From: Salegentibacter sp. Hel_I_6
GTDB taxonomy: Bacteria > Bacteroidota > Bacteroidia > Flavobacteriales > Flavobacteriaceae
Assembly: GCF_000745315.1 (NCBI RefSeq)
Contig: NZ_JQNQ01000001.1
Span: 2,046,001-2,110,000 of the forward strand
Direction of reading: 5' to 3'
Length of the DNA: 64,000 nt
The notes under the pieces were generated by a model that saw only the letters and a list, made by a program, of their open reading frames with translations, was not told where the DNA came from and made no database searches. Made by a program: the position numbers and the translations under genes. Below are positions 42,215 through 50,462 of this stretch, piece after piece; position 1 is the stretch's first letter; each line of letters opens with the position of its first letter.

Positions 42215-42916
42215 TTAATCTGGTGAGATGGTATCGTTTGGGGTAATAGTTTCAATCTGATCTTTAATTCCGTTAACCTGGTTAGGGAATAGCCCCTGGA
42301 AAATAAGCATTCCGCCAAAAACTATCAGTAAAATACTAATTCCCTTTTTCATAAGATATATTCGGTTGGGCGTCAATTTTCGATTTAATTTTTTTGCCAG
42401 TAAAATTTTAAAAACGTCTAACACGAGGTAAGTTCCTAAAACAGTTCCGAAAAAAACCAATATGCGATCCTGTTCCATATCTAACCTTGGACCAAAAACA
42501 ATAATTAAACCCAGCCAGAATCCCAATACGCCAATGTTAATGAAATTCAATAGAAAACCTTTTACAGCCAAACCCATATAATCGCTTTTACTGAGTTTTC
42601 TAATCTCTGGGGTATCATCATCCTGCCGAAGTACTTTTTTGGTCTGTACGAAGCTCATAACACCATAAGTAGCTAGAATCATTCCACCAAAGATAAACAG
42701 GGCAGGATCATCTTTAATGCTGGCTAGTAATTTGGTGGTACTTAAATAGGCAATAAAAAGAAAAACAACATCGGCTATAATTACGCCAACATCAAAGGCA
42801 AAAGCGGCTCTGAAGCCTTTAATAGCAGCCGTTTCCAGTAATACGAAGAAAACCGGACCAAGTAAAAACGCTAAAAAAAGACCTAAGGGTAGGGCTGCTA
42901 ATACATCCTGAAACAT
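42215..42916 (-). CDS. LysE-family exporter
   Basis: A 233-residue inner-membrane protein with about six hydrophobic helices. The start LPLGLFLAFLLGPVFFVLLE has the G-P in helix 1 that is typical of LysE/RhtB amino-acid exporters. The cytosolic loop after helix 3 (QTKKVLRQDDDTPEIRK) and the acidic C-terminal tail are charged. Substrate unknown. Single gene on the minus strand. Confidence 0.87.
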   Translation of the reverse strand: MFQDVLAALPLGLFLAFLLGPVFFVLLETAAIKGFRAAFAFDVGVIIADVVFLFIAYLSTTKLLASIKDDPALFIFGGMILATYGVMSFVQTKKVLRQDDDTPEIRKLSKSDYMGLAVKGFLLNFINIGVLGFWLGLIIVFGPRLDMEQDRILVFFGTVLGTYLVLDVFKILLAKKLNRKLTPNRIYLMKKGISILLIVFGGMLIFQGLFPNQVNGIKDQIETITPNDTISPD

Positions 42917-42946
42917 ACAATTGTATTATTTTACAAATGTAGACTT

Positions 42947-43618
42947 TTAGTTTTTTCTAATTACTTTCCCGCCAAACAGGGTATTCTGATCTATAGTTTT
43001 TGGGTCGCCATAAACATTTACGGTACCTCCAGCTCTAACTTTTGCTTCTACCCTACCACTAGCAGTAATATCGGCAACACCGCCTGCCTTTATACTTATT
43101 TCGGTATTAGTAGATTTTAGATTTTTAGCGAAGAATTTTCCACCGGTATTGATACTTATTTCCTGATCGCCGGTTTTACCTTCTACTTCAATCTCTCCCC
43201 CGGTATTCACATCTACATAAAGGTTAGTGATATTTACATCAGAAAAAATATCGGCACCTTCTGAAGCATTTAAATAGAGGTTTTCCTGCTTTAGCTTAGA
43301 ATCAACTTTTATTGAAGCGTTTTGGCGAGCATCAATTTTATCGAGTTTTTTAAATTGAATAGTGATTTGTGTATTATCATTATCCAAAATTTCATCAATA
43401 CTCATTCTTACTTTTAGAACCCCGTTATCTACCTTAAATTTTACATCGGTACTGTTCTTTCCAGTGATTACCGCAGTATTTTGGTTAGCTTCTTTTAAGA
43501 TAACATCCAGCCCATTATAAACTTTAATTTCAGTAAAATCTTCGAGATCCCGGGTTACTTCCTGGGCACATAGAATTCCAAAACTGAATAAAAACAGTGC
43601 AAAAACATATTTTTTCAT
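42947..43618 (-). CDS. Head GIN domain (DUF2807) secreted protein
   Basis: A 223-residue secreted protein with a signal peptide (to about 19, ILCAQ) and one DUF2807 beta-helix domain made of repeated short strands (for example VKFKVDNGVLKVRMS, then ITNLYVDVNTGGEIEVEGK). Such proteins are putative auto-transporter-like adhesins in Bacteroidota; the actual role is not known. Single gene between LysE and rnr. Confidence 0.85.
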   Translation of the reverse strand: MKKYVFALFLFSFGILCAQEVTRDLEDFTEIKVYNGLDVILKEANQNTAVITGKNSTDVKFKVDNGVLKVRMSIDEILDNDNTQITIQFKKLDKIDARQNASIKVDSKLKQENLYLNASEGADIFSDVNITNLYVDVNTGGEIEVEGKTGDQEISINTGGKFFAKNLKSTNTEISIKAGGVADITASGRVEAKVRAGGTVNVYGDPKTIDQNTLFGGKVIRKN

Positions 43619-43687
43619 TTATATAAATTTTTCATCTACATCAAATTGAACTTATTTAAGCTTTTAAAATTTGTTTTTCTATAAATT

Positions 43688-43713
43688 AGAAGCTGAAGTA
43701 AATTCAAAATGAC
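43688..43713. repeat. Half copy of the CTGAA...TTCA-AATGAC element
   Basis: AGAAGCTGAAGTAAATTCAA followed by AATGAC matches the right half of the elements at 50290-50375 and 14138-14164. The left half is not seen. Confidence 0.45.
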
Positions 43714-43732
43714 ATTTTAATTTTTCAAATAG

Positions 43733-45919
43733 TTATTCTTCATTTTTACCAATTAAGGTAAAATCTAAGTGTCTTTTAACCAAATCAGCATTTTTCACTT
43801 TTACGATAACCTCGTCTCCAAGCTGATAGGTTTTCTTTGTTTTTCTACCCACAATTGCATAATTATCGGCATCAAAATCATAATTATCGCCTTTAATATC
43901 TCGCAGGCGAATCATTCCTTCACATTTATTTTCTACAATTTCAACAAAAATTCCGAAATCTGTAACCCCTGAAATCACCCCAATAAATTCTCTATCCTGG
44001 TGATCCAGCATAAATTTTACCTGCATATATTTAATAGAATCCCTTTCAGCATTGGAAGAAAGATTTTCCATTTCGCTGGTATGATGGCATTTTTCATCAT
44101 ACTCTTCTTCTTTAGCTGAAGGTTGATCATCCAGGTAACGTTGAAGCAAACGATGCACCATTACATCCGGATATCTTCTAATTGGAGAAGTAAAATGCGA
44201 GTAATAATCAAATGCTAAACCATAATGACCAATATTTTCTGTACCGTAATAAGCTTTACTCATCGTTCTAATGGCCAGCGTATCTACTAAATTTTGCTCT
44301 TTTTTACCCTGCACATCCTGAAGCAATTGATTTAAAGAAGAAGAAACAGTTTTCCTGTTTTTAAGGTTTAAACCGTGCCCAAACCTGGAAACCAACGTAT
44401 TTAAAGAAACCAGTTTTTCTTCATCTGGCTCGTCGTGACAACGGTAAATAAAGGTTTTCTTTTGTTCTCTTTTTCCTATAAATTCAGCCACTTTTCGGTT
44501 GGCTAAAAGCATAAATTCTTCGATGAGTTTATTGGCATCTTTGGCGGTTTTAAAATAAACACCAATAGGTTCATTCTCTTCATCTAATTGAAATTTTACT
44601 TCCACTTTATCAAAAGAAATAGCACCCTGACGCATTCTTACAGAACGCATCTTTTTTGCCATTTTGTTCATTGTTAATACAGCTTCAACAATTTCTTCCT
44701 TTACCGTATAAGATTTATCCTGAATCGAAATTTCTTCCGGAATTTCTCCTTTTTCAGTTTCTATGATTTGTTGGGCTTCCTCGTAAGCAAACCGCGCATC
44801 AGAATAAGTAACAGTTCTCCCGAACCATTCGTTAACCACTTTTGTATTCTTATCAATTTCAAAAACTGCCGAAAAAGTATATTTTTCTTCGTTTGGCCTT
44901 AACGAACAGGCGTTATTTGAAAGCACTTCAGGTAGCATGGGCACCACGCGATCTACCAGATAAACCGAAGTTGCGCGTTCGTAGGCTTCATCGTCTAAAA
45001 TTGTTCCCGGTTGCACATAATGTGATACATCGGCAATATGAATTCCAATTTCCACATTCCCGTTGTCCAGTTTTTGAAAACTCAGGGCATCATCAAAATC
45101 TTTTGCATCTGCAGGATCTACAGTAAACGTCAAAACATCCCGCATATCGCGACGTTTTTTAATTTCCTCCGGCTGAATTGATGTATCTATTTGATTAGCA
45201 AAATCCTCTATTTCCTTAGGAAATTCATGCGGCAAACCATATTGTGCTAAAATGGAGTGAATCTCGGTATTATGTTCCCCGGGAGTACCCAAAACCTGAA
45301 TGATCTTTCCAAAGGGAGAATCGGCTTTTTCTGGCCATTCTTCAATTTCTACAACTACTTTATCTCCGTTTTTAGCATCACCGATTTTGTTTTTTTGAAC
45401 AAAAACATCGGTGTACATTTTTGGATCTCCAATAACCACAAAACCAAAATCTTTTTGCATATCAAGAACACCAACAAATTCGGTTCTTTTCCGCTTTATT
45501 ATTTTAGTTACTTCCCCTTCAGATTTTTTATTTCTTTTTCGGTTGTAAATATAAATTTCTACTTCATCACCATTAAACGCAGTGTTCAAATCCCTGGGGG
45601 ATATAAAGACATCATCATCTAATTCATCTACCATAGCATAAGCATAACCCTTTGTGGTCATATCTATCACTGCGGTGTAATAATCATTCGACTTGGTTAT
45701 TTTAAACTTCCCGCGTTCTTCCTCTTCAATTTGCTTCTTTGCGGTTAATTGGGCTAATTTTTTAATAATATTATTACGACTTGTAGCGTCATTAACACCA
45801 AGTTTAGCGGCAATTTGCTTATGGTTGAAGGTTTTTCCAGGTTCCTTTCTTAGGATATCTGTAATACTTTTGGCAAGGTCACCCTGGTGTTGGGATTTAT
45901 TTCTATTCTTTTTACTCAT
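43733..45919 (-). CDS. rnr: Ribonuclease R
   Basis: A 728-residue 3'-5' exoribonuclease for structured RNA and tmRNA-linked decay. A winged-helix N-domain (1-75), two cold-shock folds (80-210; GFVVIGDPKMYTDVFVQKN), the RNB catalytic domain (about 255-590) with the metal-binding acids DPADAKDFDD (268-277) and the S1 domain (about 640-725, EFIGVISGVTDFGIFVEIVE) are all present. Single gene. Confidence 0.95.
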   Translation of the reverse strand: MSKKNRNKSQHQGDLAKSITDILRKEPGKTFNHKQIAAKLGVNDATSRNNIIKKLAQLTAKKQIEEEERGKFKITKSNDYYTAVIDMTTKGYAYAMVDELDDDVFISPRDLNTAFNGDEVEIYIYNRKRNKKSEGEVTKIIKRKRTEFVGVLDMQKDFGFVVIGDPKMYTDVFVQKNKIGDAKNGDKVVVEIEEWPEKADSPFGKIIQVLGTPGEHNTEIHSILAQYGLPHEFPKEIEDFANQIDTSIQPEEIKKRRDMRDVLTFTVDPADAKDFDDALSFQKLDNGNVEIGIHIADVSHYVQPGTILDDEAYERATSVYLVDRVVPMLPEVLSNNACSLRPNEEKYTFSAVFEIDKNTKVVNEWFGRTVTYSDARFAYEEAQQIIETEKGEIPEEISIQDKSYTVKEEIVEAVLTMNKMAKKMRSVRMRQGAISFDKVEVKFQLDEENEPIGVYFKTAKDANKLIEEFMLLANRKVAEFIGKREQKKTFIYRCHDEPDEEKLVSLNTLVSRFGHGLNLKNRKTVSSSLNQLLQDVQGKKEQNLVDTLAIRTMSKAYYGTENIGHYGLAFDYYSHFTSPIRRYPDVMVHRLLQRYLDDQPSAKEEEYDEKCHHTSEMENLSSNAERDSIKYMQVKFMLDHQDREFIGVISGVTDFGIFVEIVENKCEGMIRLRDIKGDNYDFDADNYAIVGRKTKKTYQLGDEVIVKVKNADLVKRHLDFTLIGKNEE

Positions 45920-46172
45920 TTCGATAATTAAAGTATAAAATTACGGCTTCTGCATTACATAACATCTTTTTGCAATTAAAGTTTTGTTAAGCGCCCTGAA
46001 AATTATCCTGTTATAAAATTATTTCACATTTAATTAACAACTGGGTAAAAACCCTAAAATTCTGTCTCTGAAAGAAAACGAACGATAGATTTCTTAATTT
46101 TTTCTTAATTTTAATTTAAGGTTGTCGGTATATTATAAGCTCATCTTTGTAAGACTTGGTAATCAGATTACT
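45920..46172. other. Spacer between rnr and a small reading frame
   Basis: AT-rich divergent spacer, no gene seen. It holds a promoter-like pair (TTG 46122-46124, CATCTTTG 46142-46149, 17 bp apart, one mismatch to TAnnTTTG) just before the small frame at 46173. Confidence 0.4.
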
Positions 46173-46355
46173 ATGAACAAAGCTAAAATAATATCGTTCT
46201 ATTTTTTTCTAATTTTCCTAATTGGTCTATTAGGAATCATCGTATCTATAAATCTAACATTAAATAAAAGCAGCCAGGTGAATTTAAATTCTGCTCAACT
46301 TTATATAGACCACAGTATAAGCTATTCTAACAAGACAATTTTTTGCATAAACTAG
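46173..46355 (+). CDS. Possible small single-span membrane peptide
   Basis: A 60-residue frame with an ATG, a basic N-terminus (MNKAK), one long hydrophobic helix (about 6-27, SFYFFLIFLIGLLGIIVSIN) and a polar tail with a single cysteine (TIFCIN). A promoter-like pair lies 23 nt upstream. I recognise no family. Its composition is like the surrounding AT-rich spacer, so it could be chance. Confidence 0.35.
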   Translation: MNKAKIISFYFFLIFLIGLLGIIVSINLTLNKSSQVNLNSAQLYIDHSISYSNKTIFCIN

Positions 46356-46967
46356 TTAAATATCTGTTTTTCAGTAAAATAAACTGTTATAAGTTTTTAA
46401 AAATTAGCTATAGTAAAGTGACTCAATTCATTCCCAGGCTTTTATACTTTCTTCCCTTTTTAGATCTAAATTCTCAAGTTTAAATTTCAATTTTGAAATA
46501 CTAACCAATGTTATTAACAATATATATAATTATCTTTTTTTCTTCTTTTTATAAAAATTAAAACTGATGATTATTATAGCTTGTTAATTTGTAGAACAAT
46601 TTTTTTGAAGTTTTTTTGGTTTTTAAGTTAGCTTGATTTGATAACAACTTATTAACATACTTAAGAAAGTCTAAAGCTCTGAAAATCTAAGCATTTTAAT
46701 ATTTACTTAACAAAAGTTAGTAACAGAGTCTTAATATAAGATCTGGATAATTAGAATTAAAAATAGTGTTCACAACCCATTTTTATATGCTCATAACTTC
46801 TCCAAAAATAACCGACTTATAATTTGATTTAGCCATAAAATTTTTGCTATTGAAATTTAAATCGAATACCGCAAATAAGTTTCTCAGTTTCTCATCAATG
46901 CTTATTCACAATCTTATGTCAATACTAAAGCCTTGATTTTAAAGCTTATTTAAAAAGTAATTAACAA
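46356..46967. other. Long AT-rich non-coding spacer
   Basis: About 0.6 kb with no convincing gene, hairpin or repeat copy. It contains TTATTAACA twice (46510, 46649) and one DnaA-box-like TTATTCACA (46903), but no cluster. It is the longest stretch without a gene in the window. Confidence 0.5.
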
Positions 46968-46974
46968 TTGAAAA

Positions 46975-47007
46975 TTGCAGTGTTACTAAGTGGTTTTTTT
47001 ACCTTTG
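46975..47007 (+). promoter_or_regulatory. Promoter of rpiB
   Basis: TTG at 46975-46977 and TACCTTTG at 47000-47007, 22 bp apart, with the ATG at 47028. Confidence 0.5.
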
Positions 47008-47027
47008 TGCCAGCTAAAACCTTAATT

Positions 47028-47462
47028 ATGAAAATTGCAATAGGAAACGATCACGCCGGTACCGGATATAAGAAAAAAGTTGTTGATTACCTGAAAAACA
47101 AGGGTATAGAAGTTATTAACTATGGTACTAACAGTGAAGATAGTGTAGATTATCCAGACTTTGTGCATCCCGTAGCCGATGATGTTGAAAACCAAAAAGT
47201 AGATTTTGGAATTATTATTTGCGGAAGTGGAAATGGTGCTAATATGACCGCTAATAAACACCAGGGCGTTCGTTCTGCTCTATGTTGGATTGGTGAAATT
47301 ACTAAATTGGCCAGAGAACATAATAACGCCAATGTATTGAGTATTCCTGCACGTTTTGTTTCTGAACAACAGGCAGTGGACATGGTAAAGATTTTCCTTG
47401 AAACTCCTTTTGAAGGCGGTAGACATCAAAAAAGAGTAGATAAAATTCCGGTTGAGAATTAA
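47028..47462 (+). CDS. rpiB: Ribose-5-phosphate isomerase B
   Basis: A 144-residue pentose-phosphate enzyme interconverting ribose 5-phosphate and ribulose 5-phosphate. IAIGNDHAGTGYK at the start and FGIIICGSGNGANMTANK carry the catalytic Cys and the phosphate/anion-hole residues; HNNANVLSIPARF is also diagnostic. I start at MKIAIGND (47028). An in-frame TTG 20 codons upstream overlaps the promoter. Confidence 0.94.
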   Translation: MKIAIGNDHAGTGYKKKVVDYLKNKGIEVINYGTNSEDSVDYPDFVHPVADDVENQKVDFGIIICGSGNGANMTANKHQGVRSALCWIGEITKLAREHNNANVLSIPARFVSEQQAVDMVKIFLETPFEGGRHQKRVDKIPVEN

Positions 47463-47479
47463 TATTTTATTATAATCGA

Positions 47480-47606
47480 GACTGTCTGAAAAGTATAGTT
47501 TCGTCAAGCTGAACTTGTTTCAGCTTCTAACAAGTGTTTATTATTAACATCTTATATACTGAAACAAGTCCAGGATGACGATTTAAAACTATTCAAACAG
47601 TCTTTT
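47480..47606. repeat. Terminator stem with a CGTCA...TGACG element in its loop
   Basis: Outer arms GACTGTCTGAA (47480-47490) plus TAGTTT (47496-47501) pair with AAACTA (47586-47591) and TTCAAACAGTC (47592-47602), with one mismatch and a 5-nt bulge, followed by a long T run. The loop contains a full element (47502-47580): CGTCAAGCTGAACTTGTTTC... to ...AAGTCCAGGATGACG. It ends rpiB. Confidence 0.75.
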
Positions 47607-47641
47607 TTTTTATTTCTGCACAAATATTCATTAGAAAAAAT

Positions 47642-48079
47642 ATGGAAATCCTTATTAAAAATTTCAATGAACTTAGCCTTGAAGAACTCTACCAAATATT
47701 ACAATTACGCTCTGAAGTTTTTGTGGTAGAACAAGATTGCGTTTACCAGGATATTGATGGAAAAGACAGCGACGCGCTGCACGTATTAGGGGTTAAAGAT
47801 GGGAATATAATTGCTTATACCCGTTGTTTCGATAAAGGATTTTATTTTGAAGAAGCTTCTATTGGTCGCGTCGTAGTAAAGGAATCTGAAAGAAAGAATG
47901 CCTACGGGCATTTAATTTTAAAAGCTTCGGTAGAAGCTATTAAAGAACGTTTTAAAACTGATAATATCAAACTTTCTGCACAACAATATTTAACCGATTT
48001 CTACGAAAGTCACGGCTTTATGCAAATTGGCGAAGGTTACCTGGAGGATGGGATTCCTCATATTGCAATGATCAAATAA
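47642..48079 (+). CDS. GNAT acetyltransferase, ElaA-like
   Basis: A 145-residue N-acetyltransferase of the ElaA type. Landmarks are ELYQILQLRSEVFVVEQDC near the start, SIGRVVVKESERKNAYGHLI (the acetyl-CoA loop region) and LSAQQYLTDFYESHGFMQIG near the end. Substrate unknown. It lies after the rpiB terminator and convergent with the S41 peptidase gene. Confidence 0.87.
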   Translation: MEILIKNFNELSLEELYQILQLRSEVFVVEQDCVYQDIDGKDSDALHVLGVKDGNIIAYTRCFDKGFYFEEASIGRVVVKESERKNAYGHLILKASVEAIKERFKTDNIKLSAQQYLTDFYESHGFMQIGEGYLEDGIPHIAMIK

Positions 48080-48116
48080 TTACTTGATTATCTATTTTTA
48101 AATGTTCTGGAGTAGC

Positions 48117-49751
48117 TTATCTAAGGATTTCTGAATATCGTTGGCTATCTTTTAAAATAGATTTGGCTTCAATAATTTCAGGATTGTGATCTACATAATA
48201 TTCATACAAACCTTCCTTGTAGAAATAGCGTTTAATAATCTCATCGGTTAATAAACTTACAATTTCGTGCTTCTTTTCATCTAATTCTTTCTTCTTTTGG
48301 GCATCTATTTCGGTAGAAATACTTTTGTAATGATCCAAAATATCCTGTTCATAACCTTCGTTTGAAGCCGAGGTTAAAAGTGCCTCCAGCTCCCTTTCGG
48401 TAGCTGTTTGATAGTTAAAATTAGATTTTTGAAGAAAGTTTTTAAAATTGTTGAAATCTGAATCTGTGAATTCAAAAGATTCAGGATCTTCTAATTCATT
48501 TGAATAATAATATTCTGTTGCAAAATCGAAAATGGCTTCCTGTGCCAGTAAAGCATTAGTCACATTACTATATTCTGAAGTTTCCAGTTTTACATCTGGA
48601 GATATTCCTCCGCCATCGTAAACTTTTCTACCACTTCGGGTTTTAAATTCGTTATAATCTTCAGCATTACGCTTTATAGCTCTTCCTTCCTCATCTCTTT
48701 CAGCATAATTTAAAGCCTGAATACACCTCCCACTTGGCGTGTAGTATCGGGAAATAGTAATCTTCAACTGTGTACCATAAGCGAGTTCTTTAGGACGCTG
48801 TACCAGGCCTTTCCCAAAACTTCTGGCCCCTACAACCACTCCTCTATCCAGATCCTGAATAGCGCCGGCAACGATCTCGCTGGCTGAAGCACTGCGCCCA
48901 TTTACTAAAACAACTAATGGAATTTGGGTATCTACAGGTTCTTTTTGGGTTTGGTAAGCTCTGTTATATTTCTCTATAACAGATTTTGTAGTGGTTATTA
49001 ATTCTCCTTTTGGTAAGAAAATATTACTCACATTTATAGCTTCAGTAAGTAAGCCGCCAGGGTTTCCTCTAAGGTCAAGGATAATCTCTTCAGCTCCCTG
49101 GTTTTTGAGATCTTTTAGTGCACGAATAGTTTCTGAAGAAGCTTTTGAGTTAAATCTGGATAATACAATATACCCGGTATTTTCATCTAAAAGTTCGTAA
49201 AAAGGTACTGCCTTGAGATTTATTGCACTTCGGCTTAGAGAAGTTTTTTTTAATTCTCCCTGGCGCCGAAAAGTAATATCAATTTTTGAATCTGGAGAGC
49301 CATTAAGCAATTCTCCAACATCATCGGTATAATCGGCAACTTGTATGCCTTCAATTTCTATAATTTCATCTCCGGCCTTTAAACCGGCTTTATCGGCAGG
49401 ATAATCTTTGTAAGGTTCCATAATTACCAAAGCATCGTCACTTACCCTAACAGTAGCTCCAATCCCGCTATATTCGCCTGAATTATTAATTCTTGCAGCT
49501 TCAACATCTTGCTCGCTCCAGTAATTGGTATAGGGATCTAAATCTGCCAGCATTGCTTTAATCGCGGTATCCATTAATGCGGCAGGGTTGGTTTCTTCAA
49601 CATAATTCATGTTGATTTCCTTAAAAAGCGTGGTAAAAATTTCAATCTGTTTGGCAATTTCAAAGAAATCAGATCTAAAGCCAAAACTGCTAAATATTAG
49701 CATAGCGCCCAAACCAATTAAAGCGATTTTTTTGGTGAGTTTTTTTTTCAT
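48117..49751 (-). CDS. S41 carboxy-terminal processing peptidase
   Basis: A 544-residue periplasmic protease of the CtpA type that trims exported proteins from their C-terminus. Signal anchor (about 7-25), PDZ domain (about 95-165, with YSGIGATVRV) and S41 catalytic domain with LILDLRGNPGG-like ILDLRGNPGGLL (225-236), the nucleophile in GRSASASEIVAGA (285-297) and Lys314 in SFGKGLVQ. The C-terminal helical region is unusually long for the family. It lies 67 bp after rnpA on the same strand, with the palindrome CTCGATTATCGAA in the leader. Confidence 0.92.
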   Translation of the reverse strand: MKKKLTKKIALIGLGAMLIFSSFGFRSDFFEIAKQIEIFTTLFKEINMNYVEETNPAALMDTAIKAMLADLDPYTNYWSEQDVEAARINNSGEYSGIGATVRVSDDALVIMEPYKDYPADKAGLKAGDEIIEIEGIQVADYTDDVGELLNGSPDSKIDITFRRQGELKKTSLSRSAINLKAVPFYELLDENTGYIVLSRFNSKASSETIRALKDLKNQGAEEIILDLRGNPGGLLTEAINVSNIFLPKGELITTTKSVIEKYNRAYQTQKEPVDTQIPLVVLVNGRSASASEIVAGAIQDLDRGVVVGARSFGKGLVQRPKELAYGTQLKITISRYYTPSGRCIQALNYAERDEEGRAIKRNAEDYNEFKTRSGRKVYDGGGISPDVKLETSEYSNVTNALLAQEAIFDFATEYYYSNELEDPESFEFTDSDFNNFKNFLQKSNFNYQTATERELEALLTSASNEGYEQDILDHYKSISTEIDAQKKKELDEKKHEIVSLLTDEIIKRYFYKEGLYEYYVDHNPEIIEAKSILKDSQRYSEILR

Positions 49752-49765
49752 TTTCAGTATTTTTC

Positions 49766-49778
49766 TTCGATAATCGAG
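49766..49778 (-). promoter_or_regulatory. CTCGATTATCGAA palindrome, copy 3
   Basis: On the minus strand this reads AATCTCGATTATCGAA, one mismatch from the copies at 4228 and 37261. It lies 14 nt before the S41 peptidase ATG and is oriented the same way relative to its gene as the other copies. Confidence 0.45.
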
Positions 49779-49818
49779 ATTATATTTTCCGAGGTGATTT
49801 AAGCCGATTTATAGAAAT

Positions 49819-50199
49819 TCAACTTATTTTATTTTGCGCCTCATTAAACTTCTCCATTACTTTTATCATTGCTTTATTTAGGTCTTCCAGGCTAATTTCT
49901 TCTCTGGAAATATAAATAAACATCAAGGCATAAGGTTGTGTGAAGTTACTGGTTACAAGATACTTATTTTTTCTGAAAGCTTCCCGCATCAAACGTTTAA
50001 TACGGTTGCGGCCAACAGCAGTTTTTACCAGTTTTTTAGGGACAGAAACTCCGGTTTTAAAATTTTTAATTTCCGTATTGGTGATAGGAAGGTATATGAG
50101 TTTTAAAGGATATTTTTTAACTGATTTTCCCTCCTGAAATAAAATGTCTATGAGCTTTTTGCTCTTTAGTTTTTCTTCCTTTCCAAAACTTTCATCCAT
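49819..50199 (-). CDS. rnpA: Ribonuclease P protein component
   Basis: A 126-residue protein subunit of RNase P, which binds the pre-tRNA leader. FGKEEKLKSKKLIDILFQEG begins the fold, and VGRNRIKRLMREAFRKNKY is the conserved RNR-type basic helix. rpmH, its usual neighbour, is not visible upstream. Confidence 0.95.
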   Translation of the reverse strand: MDESFGKEEKLKSKKLIDILFQEGKSVKKYPLKLIYLPITNTEIKNFKTGVSVPKKLVKTAVGRNRIKRLMREAFRKNKYLVTSNFTQPYALMFIYISREEISLEDLNKAMIKVMEKFNEAQNKIS

Positions 50200-50289
50200 A
50201 GTTCAAAAGTAAGGATAGTTTTAATTTCTCTATAAGGAAAACAAAATTTTGACGAAAATAAAAGTGTGTAAGCAGGGTGCATTATCATA

Positions 50290-50375
50290 CGTCAATCTGA
50301 ACTTGTTTCAGAGCCTGCTCCGAAATTTGTTCGGAGTCTAACAGGCTTAAATTCTGAAATAAATTCAGAATGACG
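50290..50375. repeat. Full CGTCA...TGACG interspersed element
   Basis: CGTCAATCTGAACTTGTTTC, then an inner hairpin CTCCGAA-ATTTG-TTCGGAG, then ACAGGC and CTGAAATAAATTCAGAATG ACG. The order is the same as in the copy at 38340-38421, including the inserted CTCCGAA hairpin. It lies between rnpA and the M1 peptidase gene, without an obvious outer terminator stem. Confidence 0.75.
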
Positions 50376-50392
50376 ATTGGAAAACTGATATT

Positions 50393-50427
50393 AAAAAAAC
50401 CTCACAGGTTTTTAAAAACTGTGAGGT
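50393..50427 (-). terminator. CCTCACAG-type terminator of the M1 peptidase gene
   Basis: ACCTCACAG (50399-50407) pairs with CTGTGAGGT (50419-50427), extended inward by a TTTTT/AAAAA stem. On the minus strand it is followed by seven Ts. It is almost the same stem as at 7098-7128. Confidence 0.85.
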
Positions 50428-50462
50428 CTAAAATTTAATACCTAAAAATAATACTATTATTA

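Noticed and set aside
46356..46967. Replication origin in the AT-rich spacer
   Set aside because: Only one DnaA-box-like TTATTCACA is seen, with no cluster, and dnaA is not adjacent. The parS sites 15 kb away make origin proximity possible but do not place oriC here.
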